Source of the DNA: Microthyrium microscopicum
Lineage: Eukaryota > Ascomycota > Dothideomycetes > Microthyriales > Microthyriaceae
Assembly: GCA_010405405.1 (NCBI GenBank)
Contig: MU004233.1
Span: forward strand, 1,439,122-1,503,121
DNA: 64,000 nucleotides
Reading direction: 5' to 3'
Shown here: piece after piece, positions 44,718-55,493 of the stretch
Numbering within the stretch: position 1 is the first letter of the stretch
Layout: each line of letters opens with the position of its first letter
Notes under the pieces: model-generated
What the model saw: the letters and a program-made list of their open reading frames with translations, nothing else
Databases searched by the model: none
Told to the model about the DNA's origin: nothing
Position numbers and translations under genes: made by a program

Positions 44718-46078
44718 ATGGTGAAAGTCTTCTCAACACCCAAACCATCTCATATCATTATGGCGCCGAAGAGCAAAGCCGGTACCAAACGGTCTGCTCG
44801 TGTTGATATTTCGCCGCCAGCCGTGAAAAGAAAGCGCGCCAACGAAGAACCAACGTACCGCGAAGAGTCTGGTTTCGAGGAGAAGGAGAAGAAGGCCAAA
44901 ACACCTGCCAAGCGTCAAAGCAAGAAGGTCAAAGTAGAAGATTTGATGCCTTTAGCTGTAAGAACTATAGGATCGAAGATCTTGGTGGGAGCTCATATTA
45001 GTGGTGCTGGAGGTAAGACATTCGAGATTTCTATTAAAGCTTGAATCTAACATAAGCAGGCGTGCATAATGCAATAGTCAACAGCGTACATATCGGAGGC
45101 AATGCGTTCTCACTGTTCATGAAGTCACAACGAAAATGGGCATTCGCACCACTTTCCAACGAGGTTGAAGTCAGCTTTGCATCAGCTTGCAAGGAGCATC
45201 AATATGGCGCTCCTCATCATGAAATCCCTCCAATTGTCCCTCATGGCTCTTATCTTGTTAATCTGGCGCATACTGAAGCAAGCCGCGCAAAACAAGCCTA
45301 CGACCACTTTCTGGACGATCTCTCTCGATGTCATAAGTTGGGTATTCGACTATACAACTTCCATCCTGGAAACGCTGTTGGAGCCGAGTCTCGATCAGAA
45401 GCAATCAGCCATATTGCAAAACAACTCAACAAAGCCCATAATGATGAGTCATCGGGAAAAGTCATCACGCTCTTGGAGACTATGGCCGCATTCGGTGGGA
45501 ACACGATTGGTACAACCTTTGAAGAGCTAGCAGAGATCATTGAGCAAATTGATGACAAGAATCGTGTTGGCGTCTGTCTTGATACCTGCCACATTTTTGC
45601 CGCTGGCTATGATCTTCGGACTCCTGAATCATACAAGGACACCATGGATAGATTTGAGTCAACGATCGGATTGAGATACCTCAAGGCCTTCCACATCAAT
45701 GATTCCAAGGCTCCATTGAACAGTGGGCGAGACTTACACGCCAATATCGGCACTGGATTTTTGGGACTGAAATCCTTCTGGAATGTTGTGAATGACACAA
45801 GGCTGTGGGGGCTACCATTGATCTTAGAAACACCCATTGATCGCAAGAACAAAGACGGTAAAAACGAAGAAGATAAGAGTGTCTGGGCTGGAGAAATCAA
45901 ACTCCTGGAGAGCCTGGTAGGGATGGATCCGGAGGGTGCAGAATTTGAAAAATTGTCGACAGAACTGCAATCTCAAGGCAAGGCTGAGCGTGAGCGCGTC
46001 CAGGCGCAAGTGGATAAACGCAAGCCAAAGGGCAAGAAGAAGAAAAAGAATGCATCGACCGATGAGGAATCGGAATAA
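44718..46078 (+). CDS. APN1: AP endonuclease Apn1 (endonuclease IV family)
   Basis: Two exons, 44718–45012 and 45060–46078, with a 47-bp GT–AG intron, give 437 residues. Apn1 cleaves DNA 5' to abasic sites in base excision repair, using a three-metal TIM-barrel active site. Family landmarks are ILVGAHISGAGG, HIGGNAFSLFMKSQRKW, HGSYLVNLAH, YNFHPG, LLETMAAFGGNTIG, VGVCLDTCHIFAAGYD, FHINDSKAPLNSGRD with HANIGTG, and LPLILETPID; the His, Glu and Asp metal ligands are all present. The N-terminus is Lys/Arg-rich (KRSARVD, VKRKRA, KRQSKKVK) and the C-terminus KPKGKKKKK, both likely nuclear signals. An internal ATG at 44760 (MAPKSKAG) is an alternative start. The upstream 182 bp are shared with DIM1. 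Confidence 0.95.
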
Positions 46079-46719
46079 AGACCAAGTAGGTGGATGAAAG
46101 ACCGTGTGTCTGTTGGGTCAGCAGCGACGTTGTATTACTTACTACTTCTGAGCAAGGAACATATGTACCATATTAGATATGAAGCGAAGGGCCATCCATA
46201 CACTAATTGTTCTCGTCTGGGCGATGAATGCTAAGAAGCCCAAAATGTGCTTTCAAACACTCGGATAGACCGGTCACCAAAGACCGATGCCTTCGCCTGA
46301 TAGTGCTAGTAGTAACGATGCTGCATAAACTCTAATCACAAAACCTGGAAAAGCTGTCAGGTACGCATTGTTTAGGCCAATAACAACGGCAATACTGTAA
46401 TCGCTTGTGGTCTTTGGGAGAATAAGTCTGGGTTGGATGCTGCAAGTGCGGTGATAGTCGGAAAGTCCGTGACATGCCTGCTGTTAATTCGAGCTAGCGC
46501 CATGTGTCTTGTAACTTCGACCCATTATTCAACACATCCGTGATCTCGTACCGAATTTCCGAAAGATCTTTACCATCATCATATTTAGCCCACCATTCAT
46601 CGCCTATCCTTTCTACGCGATCTGATCGACCAACCAAGCGCTCTACGCCTGCTTTCCGCCCCTATCTGACGCGATCCCCCCCGACACGCCATCGGTCCTC
46701 CTCCAGCGCTTGATCCACC
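46079..46719. other. APN1 3' flank and promoter of the Gln-rich gene
   Basis: No gene is seen. The right part is C/T-rich and leader-like (ctacgcctgctttccgccccta). Confidence 0.5.
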
Positions 46720-48471
46720 ATGGATCCAAACTTCGGCATGTATAACAACGGTCAGCAATGGAATGCGCAGGCGCAAAACATGCATCAGCAACAGCAACAA
46801 CAGCACCCACAGCAGCACCAACAGCAGCCGCAACAACATGGCCAAATGCCCCAGCAGTTTGCGCCTCAGTTCCAACAACAGGCCTCATTCGGCGGTGGTC
46901 CCGCGCACCATCCCAGTGCGGCTTTTCAGATGCAACAGGCACAACATCTTGCGATGCAGCAACAGCAACAGCACGCAGTCCAGCAACAACAGCAACAACA
47001 GCATGCCGCCCAGCAGCAACAGATGCAGCAACAGAGATGGAATGGCATGCACCCTGGGCAGCAGTTCCATCCCCAGATGAATGCTCAAGGCCATCCAGGC
47101 GGTATGATGCAAAGTCCTGGAGGTATGATGCAGCACCCTCAGCAAATGATGGGCCAACATCCAAATCCCCAACAGATGCAGCAATTGCAACAAGCGCAAG
47201 CCCAGGCGCAGGCTCATGCTCAGGCGCAAGCTCAAGCGCAAGCCCAGGCTCAGGCGCAGGCACAAGCCCAAGCTCAAAAAAGACCTTCGCTGGGACCTGG
47301 TATATATAAATCACTTCCTCCATCTGGATAGACCGCTAACATGTATTTGTACTGCAGGAACTCCTCAACAGGCTCACGCGATGTCGCATCCCCCAAGCGA
47401 CCAAAACCAACAACAGTACTACTCTAATGCGCCAGCATCGGAAAATACGCAATCGTCTTCAATGTCAAATTCTCGACAACAAACACCCACCAGGAATGCC
47501 TCTCCGTATGGAAGTGGAACTCCACATAACCAGCCAGCTGCGCCTACAAGCCAGCCCCAGCCTTCTACAAATCCTCTTTCAAACTCGAGACAAGCATCAC
47601 AATCGAATACTCCGCAACAACAAACCCCGACTTCTGCAAAAGCGCCTCCTTTGATGACCAAAAATCCTGCCACACCGGCTCAGTTAGTAGAACGTGTCGC
47701 GTTTATATTACCACTCAACACGATGTTGCTGAAAAAAGCTCAGGCTTTACAAGCGGAGGGAAAAGGCTGCTCGATGCATCAGATGAATCCAACGGAGCTG
47801 GCCAACCCGCCAGAGAAGGTCAAAGACTACGTTACGTATGTATTGGCAGATATTGCACTTAGCATACGCTAATCTACTCCAGGCTTATGCTCTGTTTGCA
47901 GTCTAACCTTCAATATATGTCTACATTTACCAACCCAGCGGCATCCCCCATACCCGGTCCGTCCCTCATGGTATGCACAGTGCAGGATTCAGAGCTATCC
48001 GAAAAGTATACCAAACTGCAGAGTCTGTTTCCGGGTTGGAAAGGTTTACCACCAGGTAAGTGCTCATTGGACAAATCCCTCACCATTTAGATCTGTCGCC
48101 CCTATGCAAATACACGCCGCTGACGTTTGATAGGACACAAATCATCCATGATGAGCCCCAAACAAGGCCAAAATCAACAACGGCCGGGGAGCCAAAGCTC
48201 TGCCCACCCACAAACCCAAGTGACGCCCCAACAAGAACAAGCGCAACTAGTCCAGCAGCAACAGCAACACGTCAATATGGCTCAACAACATCAACAGCAA
48301 TCTCCACATCCCAACGGAGCACAATTGCAGCCAAACAATCAAGCGCTTATGGCGCAACGTCAGTATCAAATGCAACAGCTACAGCAGCAGCACCAACAAA
48401 TGCAACAACAGCAAAGTATGCAAAATCCGCAGTTTTTCCAGCAACAACCGATTCAAGGCCCGCCTATGTAG
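46720..48471 (+). CDS. Gln-rich nuclear-type protein with a conserved central domain
   Basis: Four exons, 46720–47299, 47358–47835, 47883–48055 and 48134–48471, give 522 residues in frame. The first 195 residues are mostly Gln, His and Met, including long poly-Gln and a QAQAQA run. After a Ser/Pro/Gln-rich part comes a compact region, about residues 310–410: PATPAQLVERVAFILPLNTM, LLKKAQALQAEGKGCSMHQM, KVKDYVTLMLCLQSNLQYM, and ELSEKYTKLQSLFPGWKGLP. The C-terminus is again Gln-rich. Such composition is usual for transcriptional coactivators or chromatin-complex subunits, but I cannot name the family. The same reading frame stays open and protein-like after the TAG (see findings). Confidence 0.78.
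46776..47279 (+). repeat. CAG/CAA-rich low-complexity tracts in the Gln-rich gene
   Basis: Interrupted CAA/CAG runs encode poly-Gln, and a CAGGCG/CAAGCG-type run at about 47190–47279 encodes alternating Gln-Ala. Both are prone to length change. Confidence 0.75.
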
Positions 48472-48615
48472 AACATATCCAATGAGTCGCCGAGTTTCGA
48501 TCAATCGATGGATTCTACATACTCGTCACATTCTTCTTCTTCTGATGACTGGCGTGATAGGCCAACGAAATATCCGCCGCCATATGACCCGCCTGTATGG
48601 AATATGCCTGACTAG
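48472..48615 (+). other. in-frame coding-like extension after the stop of the Gln-rich gene
   Basis: Directly after TAG (48469–48471) the same frame runs 47 codons to a second TAG at 48613. It reads NISNESPSFDQSMDST, then a Ser run, DDWRDRP, and KYPPPYDPPVWNMPD, which includes a PPxY motif. The composition is protein-like, not like a 3'UTR. Confidence 0.5.
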
Positions 48616-49661
48616 TCGTCAGGTGCTCGGCGGCGATATTCAGAAGAAAGAGCAGTGTCCCCGCTCACTGTTATTTTCGGACCAGTCTAATTCCCAGACC
48701 GGCCCAGTCATTGTCCCACTTGAACCGAAAGGACTCTTTGGCTGTGCAGATGAGACCCTGCACAAGCTTTGGGTCGCTGTATGGAGAGAACCATCTCTCC
48801 GACACTGTGCCAAGTCCGAATACACGAGATGGGCTCACACCACTTGTACCAAAATGGAGAGTTGTAATAATGAGAGCGTTCTGTCCAATTATGTACACAG
48901 CATGGGACATTACTTCGACGCGCCTGCAGTGAACATGAACCAAGTTACAACCTTTGATTCATGCGGGCTCTTCATATTGAGGCGGTGGAGAGGTGAACGA
49001 GCCATGTATATTATAAGTCTGTACGAACATCCATGAATATCATTCCAGAGCCATTCATTGATAATCCTCATGTTAGGATATGCGATGCCAGACATCAACT
49101 GCCAAGTTCTCTCCGCGTTGATTGCAAGCTTGATCTCGTCAATATTTCGTCAATTGTCTCATGGTCATATAGTTCGTCTTCATACCTAGTCGTTGTCTCC
49201 ATGGCTTTGCCGGCTGTGTCAATCCGTCGTTCGACAAACCGCGATGAGCTACATACACGAAAGTGCCTTCGTCTTTGTCTTATTCTCCGCCAGTACTGGC
49301 TACATCTGATGGTTATGTCTAACACCGCATGGGGTCACGTACTCTGCTGTAATCGATATATGCTACTCAACATCGAGTTCGCACAATTCTGGCACAATTC
49401 TGCCCGGACCGGTTCACAACCGGTTTTAAACCAGTCCTTCTCCATCGCCTTCAAAGGTTACTTGTCACCTGACTGTAAGGCGCACTAATCGTGCAAAGTT
49501 TTATCCACAACCCTCGATGCCTGTGGTGTTTACTTCGCTCTCCAACGCGTTTCCTTTGCCAACATCCATCGCGTCCTTTTCAACTCCGGTATTTGATCAA
49601 TTTTGGTCATTTCTGCATCTCGAGTCTACTTCAGCTTATTTTAGCAACCTCAGGTCTCAAA
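48616..49661. other. region upstream of the first MYAPR-family gene
   Basis: No supported gene. A long plus-strand frame (48482–49036) overlaps the extension described above in another frame and has no recognisable domain. The end is pyrimidine-rich, as expected of a promoter or leader. Confidence 0.45.
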
Positions 49662-50810
49662 ATGTACGCGCCTCGCAGTCAACAACCACCAGCAGCCCGG
49701 TCCGAGACCAGCTCAGAACAAGAGCTGGGAAAGCTTTACTACAACTATAACCTGGATGCTTATGCCTACAATGACAAAGCACACGGCGATGTGTGGATGC
49801 GCATTCGCGTTTCTGGCCGCGAGCCCGAGCGTGTATCAGCCCGCTCCGGAAACACTCAGCTTACAATAGACGAACTCATGCTATCTGGTCCAGACTTTGG
49901 TATAGGTGGGGACACCTTGGGCTTGTGGGTGGGTGTCTCGCCTGTTGACGCACACTTGCATCGCTCAAAGGAAGGCAACGCGAAGCCATGCGCCAAGAAG
50001 TATTCAGTGAATCAGTGGATCAATGTGCAGTCTCCCGATTTCAATACTCTATCTCACGATCCAAACGCGAGACCTGTAGTCGCCGGCTGGTACCATGAGA
50101 TGCTACAGTTTCGCAAGCTCCTGCATCCCAACAGCAATGGGGTTTCCATGGCTGTGAGCGTGGGTGCCGAGGAAGTGTTCTTTGCTCCCCAATACCGTGA
50201 CGATCATGTCACCGGTCTTCCTAGCCGCAGGGCGGCGTGGAACGGCTTGGTGAAAAGTGCGTTGAGGCAACGCGGTCGGACAGCCAATGGACGAGATGCA
50301 GGCCGTACCACACTTAATGACCTAGAAGGTCTGGCAGATGAAGTTGCGGAACAGACGAACGACGAGGAAGACGACAACGAGGGTGAGGGTCAGACAGCCA
50401 TGTCTGACGCAGACAGTCGGCTAGATTTCACATCTATACGCCACCAGAACACCTCGCGTTCATACTCTCGAGAGTCTCGACGGAGCCACCACCAATTAAC
50501 ATCCAATGTTTCCCGTGATACGGTTCGACCTACGGGCGGTAGAGCAGGCACTGGAGGAAGCACATCAAGTGGAGCGGAAAGCAGAGTCGCGAGTGAATAT
50601 GCTACTCAGTCTCGCATGATCAGGGAGGAAAGACTCATCGCCCATGCTGATCGCCAGACTGGTGCTATGTCAAACGGCGACGAAGACAGAGAAGAAGAAG
50701 AGGAGAACGAAACAGAGGTGGTCATTCACATTTCATCCAAGTCTGTTGGCAAAATCTCCATTGTCAACTCGAGCAGCACAAAAACCAACTTCAAGATCAC
50801 GTTGGAGTAG
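49662..50810 (+). CDS. MYAPR-family orphan protein, copy 1
   Basis: A single exon of 382 residues from the ATG at 49662. The protein starts MYAPRSQQ. An N-terminal domain of about 200 residues carries the family blocks LYYNYNLDAYAYNDKAHGDV, TLGLWVGVSP, EEVFFAPQYRDD and AGRTTLNDLEGL. A long acidic and Ser-rich region follows. The protein ends with a short C-terminal block, EVVIHISSKSVGKISIV, that is positionally shared with the other copies. It is the most diverged of the four: WVGVSP instead of WVGMSP, and APQYRDD instead of APEYRDD. No signal peptide, membrane helix or known catalytic motif is present. I do not recognise the family. Confidence 0.85.
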   Translation: MYAPRSQQPPAARSETSSEQELGKLYYNYNLDAYAYNDKAHGDVWMRIRVSGREPERVSARSGNTQLTIDELMLSGPDFGIGGDTLGLWVGVSPVDAHLHRSKEGNAKPCAKKYSVNQWINVQSPDFNTLSHDPNARPVVAGWYHEMLQFRKLLHPNSNGVSMAVSVGAEEVFFAPQYRDDHVTGLPSRRAAWNGLVKSALRQRGRTANGRDAGRTTLNDLEGLADEVAEQTNDEEDDNEGEGQTAMSDADSRLDFTSIRHQNTSRSYSRESRRSHHQLTSNVSRDTVRPTGGRAGTGGSTSSGAESRVASEYATQSRMIREERLIAHADRQTGAMSNGDEDREEEEENETEVVIHISSKSVGKISIVNSSSTKTNFKITLE

Positions 50811-51565
50811 ATTCCGACTCGGTATCAGTCTCCTCGTGATGGACTCAGGTTTACTCTGTATAGGAACATCTTTTGTAAACGAAACCTGAATAGTCCATCC
50901 TGAATGCCAACGATTGACTTCATGATATATCTTCTCTACACTGACATTATCCACTGAGTACTGTCTGTTATGCCAAGGGAATCGTTAAATCTGTATTTTC
51001 ACTGCACTAAATTATCGTCAGTTTATTGCCTTATCAGAATGCTGACCTTCAAACATGACGACAGGAAGAAGGGCATGCTCTCATTATTTCTTTAACTATT
51101 TCATTCCTGTGTCGCCGTTGTCTTCGAACGCGCAACCGACAGACAACGAGAACGGCACGCCTACAGCAGCTTCTTCAGAAGATGCGATGGTAGTAGACGC
51201 TGCCTCCATAGCAGGGCGCCTTTTAGATGCTCAACCCGATAACGCTTTCACTTCTTTCGCTCTCAGTGTGGAAATTGCTCTGCATGAGTTTTCGAGTTGG
51301 TGACCGGCGTGTATGGACTTCATGGGGTGCCTACAGTAGGTACTAGAAAATCCGACTGAAGTACGCCACAATCCATTGCTTTTTCTATGGATCCTCATGA
51401 CTGGACGCGTCGCATAAAGGTATTTCCAAATCAATTCAACGACCACAATCATTGATCCATTTTCCTCTACCTCAAGACGGTGTATAACAATAAACACATT
51501 TACTCCTAGCACACCTAAAACACCAGTCGGCGCTGGAGATTGCAAATACTGGATCCTGCTATATC
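50811..51565. other. spacer between family copies 1 and 2
   Basis: A 82-codon ATG frame (51055–51303) ends just before the presumed promoter of copy 2. It has no family motif and is not called. No other feature seen. Confidence 0.45.
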
Positions 51566-52987
51566 ATGTACGCGACTCGGTCCCCGCAGCAAGCGCAATT
51601 TAGACCTTCTGAACAACCAGACTTTGGCTCGCGACGGCAAGAGGCAGCGCTGGATTTTTCAAAATTATTCTACAACACCAACCTGGATGCATACAGGTGT
51701 GAGCAGAAGCCTCCTGGTGATGTCTGGCTCCGAGTTCGCCACGTAGGTAGACCTGATACCAATACCAACAAAACGATTCGAGACTACACGGCGCCTGCCC
51801 GTATAACTCCGACGCGCGCCGAACTTAATCTAGACAACACTGATGATCGATCGCGAGTATTATGGATTGGCATGTCGCCAGCAAGAGCCAAGGACCACAG
51901 CGCGCGATACTGGTGTCCAATCGAAAAGATTCATGTCAAACGATACAAACTCTCTGCTAATGAGTCACTGGAGTCGCGGATCAGGGATAAACCACACGAA
52001 ACCAACATACTGGATCCATGTAGCAAAGTGCTTCGGGTTGTGGCAACATTCACAGAATCGACCAAATCAGTGATATTTCGGGCTTTAGTAGAGCCGGACG
52101 CGGATGGTGTTTGCTGTGCTTTGAGGCTTTCGCTTGACGAGGTTTTCTTTGCGCCGGAATACCGCGACGATACAATTTCGAAGCTGGAGAAGCGCTCTGT
52201 TGTTTGGAAGCAGCTGGTCAACGCGGCAACACAACGATATGGCGGGCGAGTGGTGGCTGAGACGTTGGAGCGGCCTATTGTGGCTCTGGAGAAGCCGTCA
52301 CTCACCAGGAGAGCAGGGGAATATTTAACACTAGACGATTTCACGAATGTTTTGACTCCGCAGACCGAACATGATGAGTTCGCGGTAAAAAATACTGATA
52401 CCGAGGATGAAGACTATATTGAAGACGAAGACGATGAAGACGAGGAGGAACAGGCAGAAGATGAACAAGAGCAGGAGGCAGAAGGCGAACTCGAGTACAG
52501 TGCGATAGCACGACGTTTTAGTTCAGCTCGGAAACAAAAGTCGGCTTCGTCGTCCCGACTATTGCATAGCCCAAAGGTTTCCCGAGATGCTGTCAGCAAA
52601 AGAACCAGCAGAGAACGGAGGGTAACTAAAGAGCTTGGCCAAACCGGTGGAGGAAGCAGATCAAAGGGCTCACGGGGTGCCAGTACGGCAAGTCATCGCG
52701 AGAGCCTTCGCTCACTTCGTAGTCCTATGGACGAGCCCAGCGCCAGCCGTGAAAGAGAGGCCCAAGCAGAAGGACCTAACCGATCAGAAGTCCTGCAAGG
52801 TGATCATGGCGCCAATGGCACGATTGACCAAGAAACTACGGACGAACACCGTGAAGAAGCTGATATACAGGTACATGTCTCGGTCGGCGGCTCTTTGCTT
52901 ACTATCAGAGATGTGGAGTTTTTGATTCCGAGATATAATGGCGCTTCGACTGGGAGAAGACCAAGAATCAAGCTCACACATGATTGA
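51566..52987 (+). CDS. MYAPR-family orphan protein, copy 2
   Basis: A single exon of 473 residues starting MYATRSPQQ. The N-terminal domain has FSKLFYNTNLDAYRCEQKPP, GDVWLRVRHVGR, LWIGMSPARAKDH and LDEVFFAPEYRDD. A very acidic tract at about residues 275–315 (DEDYIEDEDDEDEEE and so on) follows, then a basic Ser/Arg region containing the shared motif HSPKVSRDAVSK. The C-terminal block is IQVHVSVGGSLLTI and is less like copies 3 and 4. The order is folded domain, acidic tract, basic patch, short C-terminal strand segment. This suggests a chromatin- or nucleic-acid-associated protein, but that is inference only. Confidence 0.87.
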   Translation: MYATRSPQQAQFRPSEQPDFGSRRQEAALDFSKLFYNTNLDAYRCEQKPPGDVWLRVRHVGRPDTNTNKTIRDYTAPARITPTRAELNLDNTDDRSRVLWIGMSPARAKDHSARYWCPIEKIHVKRYKLSANESLESRIRDKPHETNILDPCSKVLRVVATFTESTKSVIFRALVEPDADGVCCALRLSLDEVFFAPEYRDDTISKLEKRSVVWKQLVNAATQRYGGRVVAETLERPIVALEKPSLTRRAGEYLTLDDFTNVLTPQTEHDEFAVKNTDTEDEDYIEDEDDEDEEEQAEDEQEQEAEGELEYSAIARRFSSARKQKSASSSRLLHSPKVSRDAVSKRTSRERRVTKELGQTGGGSRSKGSRGASTASHRESLRSLRSPMDEPSASREREAQAEGPNRSEVLQGDHGANGTIDQETTDEHREEADIQVHVSVGGSLLTIRDVEFLIPRYNGASTGRRPRIKLTHD

Positions 52988-53411
52988 TTTCGAGGACGCG
53001 AGTTAGGCAAGACCGCCCACAGGACAACAAGATAGATGGGGCTCGTTGACGGCTTCTGCTTATAAGCTTTGTCTTCTTTCCTCCCATCTTCTCCGATACT
53101 ATCACGCAGTCAATATTCTCAGGCACGGTATGACCAACATATGATCCTCTTGTTTCTAGCCATAAGTTCCAAAGTGTGAGACTAAATCGTTATCAAGTTC
53201 TATTTCCATCTATCGCCTCTGTCAATATGATCACTTTCGATACTTATGCACCGGCCTACTAAGGCAAACGAGTCGCAAACTCGCCGCGTACAGCTAATAA
53301 AAGGGTTTACTTTTTGAGGAACTTGAAACAAATGACGGAGCGGACCCATTGCTCCATCTCATGTGGTTACTCAAAGTATCTAATATTGCTAAACTCACGT
53401 TCAATGGCTCT
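52988..53411. other. spacer before the relic copy
   Basis: No gene is seen. Possibly decayed promoter and N-terminal sequence of the relic copy, but no family block can be read in any frame. Confidence 0.4.
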
Positions 53412-53651
53412 TTTAGGCATATATTTCGCCATCACGAGTATATAGAGGACGAGGAAAAGCAGGAAGAATCCGAAAGTGAGCAAACCGGTGCCTCCACGAG
53501 ACGTAGCCGGCGACATTCTACATCTATCAGCCCACACAATATCCCAAGGTCAGAATCTCGTCGAAACACCCGCGGAATGGCACGTAGCGTGGCCCGCGGT
53601 GCTGTTCAGAAGACTGCTACCGGTCCATCATTCATTCAATCGGCTTCGTGA
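53412..53651 (+). pseudogene. relic of a fifth MYAPR-family copy (C-terminal part)
   Basis: This open stretch reads HEYIEDEEKQEESESEQTG, then a Ser/Arg-rich segment and RSVARGAVQKTA. This matches the acidic tract (DYIEDED) and the basic motif (KVARDAIQKAS) of the intact copies in the right order. The N-terminal domain, including the LWVGMSP and EVFFAPEYRDD blocks, is missing upstream. It lies between copies 2 and 3 in the same orientation, as expected for a decayed tandem copy. The frame is open from 53349 but without a credible start. Confidence 0.6.
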
Positions 53652-54104
53652 TATCCCTATTGTCAGATTTTGGCTGCGCAACCATAGTCACTTCAATCTC
53701 TGTTCAGGCTTTGGCTTCGGCAAGGAGAATGCGATGGCCGTGTGCCGACCGATGGGTCGAGGAAATACATGGGCTGCCAGGCTGCTTCTCGAGTGTTTGG
53801 CCTCCATTCAAAAGTCTAGAAATGTCGATTATTCATCGGACGTGCTGAAAAGTCAAGCATCTTCTCATTATCGAGTGCGGTGGGAGCGTGCCATTTAAAT
53901 ATTTTGTCGACCGGTTGGGAAGCTTGAATGGGAAAGGGGTACTAAAAGTGGGTACGCCACATCAAATTTGCTTGTCCCGTACCGCGTACAACCTCTCGCG
54001 TACACCATCTCCCTCTGATACTCTTGCTTTGCATTTACATCCATATCCTCGACACGACATTCTTCCATTAGTTGCCATCCCTTGCAAGAGCTCGAGTTAC
54101 TGCA
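53652..54104. other. spacer and promoter of copy 3
   Basis: No gene is seen. The last 120 bases are pyrimidine-rich and leader-like. Confidence 0.45.
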
Positions 54105-55493
54105 ATGTACGCACCACGCATTCCAGGTCTACCCGCTACCTCACAGCGCAAGACAAATCTAACAACAGAGGAGTCTCCAAATCTCTCAAAATTATTCTAC
54201 AATTTCAATCTTGACGGCTACGCGTATCCAAAGGCGCCCGGCCATGAATGGATCCTAGTACGTCGAATAGGCCGTACGACCATCGATCCGCCGAAGGACA
54301 AGCCCGAATATGCGCTCTGGGTTGGAATGTCGCCCACGTTTGCGGCAGAGCATGCTTATGAACAAATGGTCCCCGGATCAGGAGGAAACAGGCGCAAGTT
54401 CAATATTAAACCTACCGGCAGAGGGGCATTGGAAGAGAAGTTACGCGAAAAGCCGGATGAGATTGTGGTTCTCGATCACGACCCACTCGCTGCAAAGGTA
54501 GTGGTGGGTCCATTCAAGAAGGGGGGACAGCTGCAGTATCGCAAGCTAGCCAACCCTACCGGCCCTGGGGGTCTATGCGAAGCTCTCACTGTGCATGCGT
54601 CTGAGGTTTTCTTTGCGCCTGAGTATCGAGACGACACGATTCGAAGACAAGATGGACGACCAGTAGTATGGAATGGCAAGGTCAAGGAGATATTGAACCA
54701 AGGTCGTCCGGATTGTCCTCCCACGCTGTCAGCTAGACAGAATGCTGGGCGTATTACGCTAAAGGATCTGGATTGCAGGGACAGTGAAGAGGAGGAGGGT
54801 GTTGACGATGCGGATGAAGGTTTTGAACACGCGAACGAGGTTACGGAGGAGGAAATCCCTCAGGATCGACGTTCTTCCGCTGCAGATAGCGAATATGAAG
54901 GGCTCGAAAATACAGAACATGAAGAAGAAAGTCTCCACCCGGATTCCGAAGGATTTGAGAGCAGAGAGTTTGAGACTGAAGAAGAGCCTAACAATCCAGT
55001 CCGACAAAATAGTCATGGTTTCCGCACGCCAGCTCGCAGAAGAACAGAGGTTTCCGCATCTCAAGCGCTACGACGCAGCGGACGTCATCCCAAGGTGGCC
55101 CGGGATGCTATTCAAAAGGCGTCAAGCAGCGCAGGTAAAAGAAAATCTGACAGACCAACCTTTCGTGGCCGAGCAAACAGAGATACCGAGATGCTCGAAC
55201 CTGTCATCACGACATCCAGTACAAGACGTGGCAGAGGACCTGGCAGATTATCTGGCAGTAAAAGCGATCAAAGAGGTAGTCAGCATGCAAATCAGCAGTC
55301 CATCACTAGCACCATGGCCGAGGGGGAAGCAGATGCAACCGCATCTAACACTCAGACTGATGAGGGACAAGAGCTATCGATTCATATTTCTTCGGAGGGA
55401 CCCGTCATCAACACTCCTCACTGGACGGCAACAATCGTTCGATCTGGTACTGACGCTGACGGCAAGAAGCCTCATTTCAGGATTACCTATTGA
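54105..55493 (+). CDS. MYAPR-family orphan protein, copy 3
   Basis: A single exon of 462 residues from the ATG of MYAPRIPGL. The open frame continues 11 codons upstream without a better start. Family blocks are LSKLFYNFNLDGYAYPKAPG, WILVRRIGR, ALWVGMSPTFAAEHA, SEVFFAPEYRDD and AGRITLKDLD. Acidic tracts lie at about residues 225–300, the shared basic motif HPKVARDAIQKASSS near 342, and the C-terminal block is ELSIHISSEGPVINTPHWTA, which is close to copy 4. The linker between the start of the domain and LWVGMSP is shorter than in copies 2 and 4. Confidence 0.87.
   Translation: MYAPRIPGLPATSQRKTNLTTEESPNLSKLFYNFNLDGYAYPKAPGHEWILVRRIGRTTIDPPKDKPEYALWVGMSPTFAAEHAYEQMVPGSGGNRRKFNIKPTGRGALEEKLREKPDEIVVLDHDPLAAKVVVGPFKKGGQLQYRKLANPTGPGGLCEALTVHASEVFFAPEYRDDTIRRQDGRPVVWNGKVKEILNQGRPDCPPTLSARQNAGRITLKDLDCRDSEEEEGVDDADEGFEHANEVTEEEIPQDRRSSAADSEYEGLENTEHEEESLHPDSEGFESREFETEEEPNNPVRQNSHGFRTPARRRTEVSASQALRRSGRHPKVARDAIQKASSSAGKRKSDRPTFRGRANRDTEMLEPVITTSSTRRGRGPGRLSGSKSDQRGSQHANQQSITSTMAEGEADATASNTQTDEGQELSIHISSEGPVINTPHWTATIVRSGTDADGKKPHFRITY

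Noticed and set aside
46643-47323. Long minus-strand and alternative plus-strand frames over the Gln-rich gene
   Set aside because: They are shadows of CAG/CAA-rich codons; the Gln frame is the one that splices into the conserved domain.
48482-49036. 184-codon plus-strand frame after the Gln-rich gene
   Set aside because: Its first third overlaps, in another frame, the more protein-like extension of the Gln-rich protein; the rest has no domain-like features and the minus strand is also open.
51055-51303. 82-codon ATG frame between family copies 1 and 2
   Set aside because: No MYAPR-family block and no recognised feature; probably chance.
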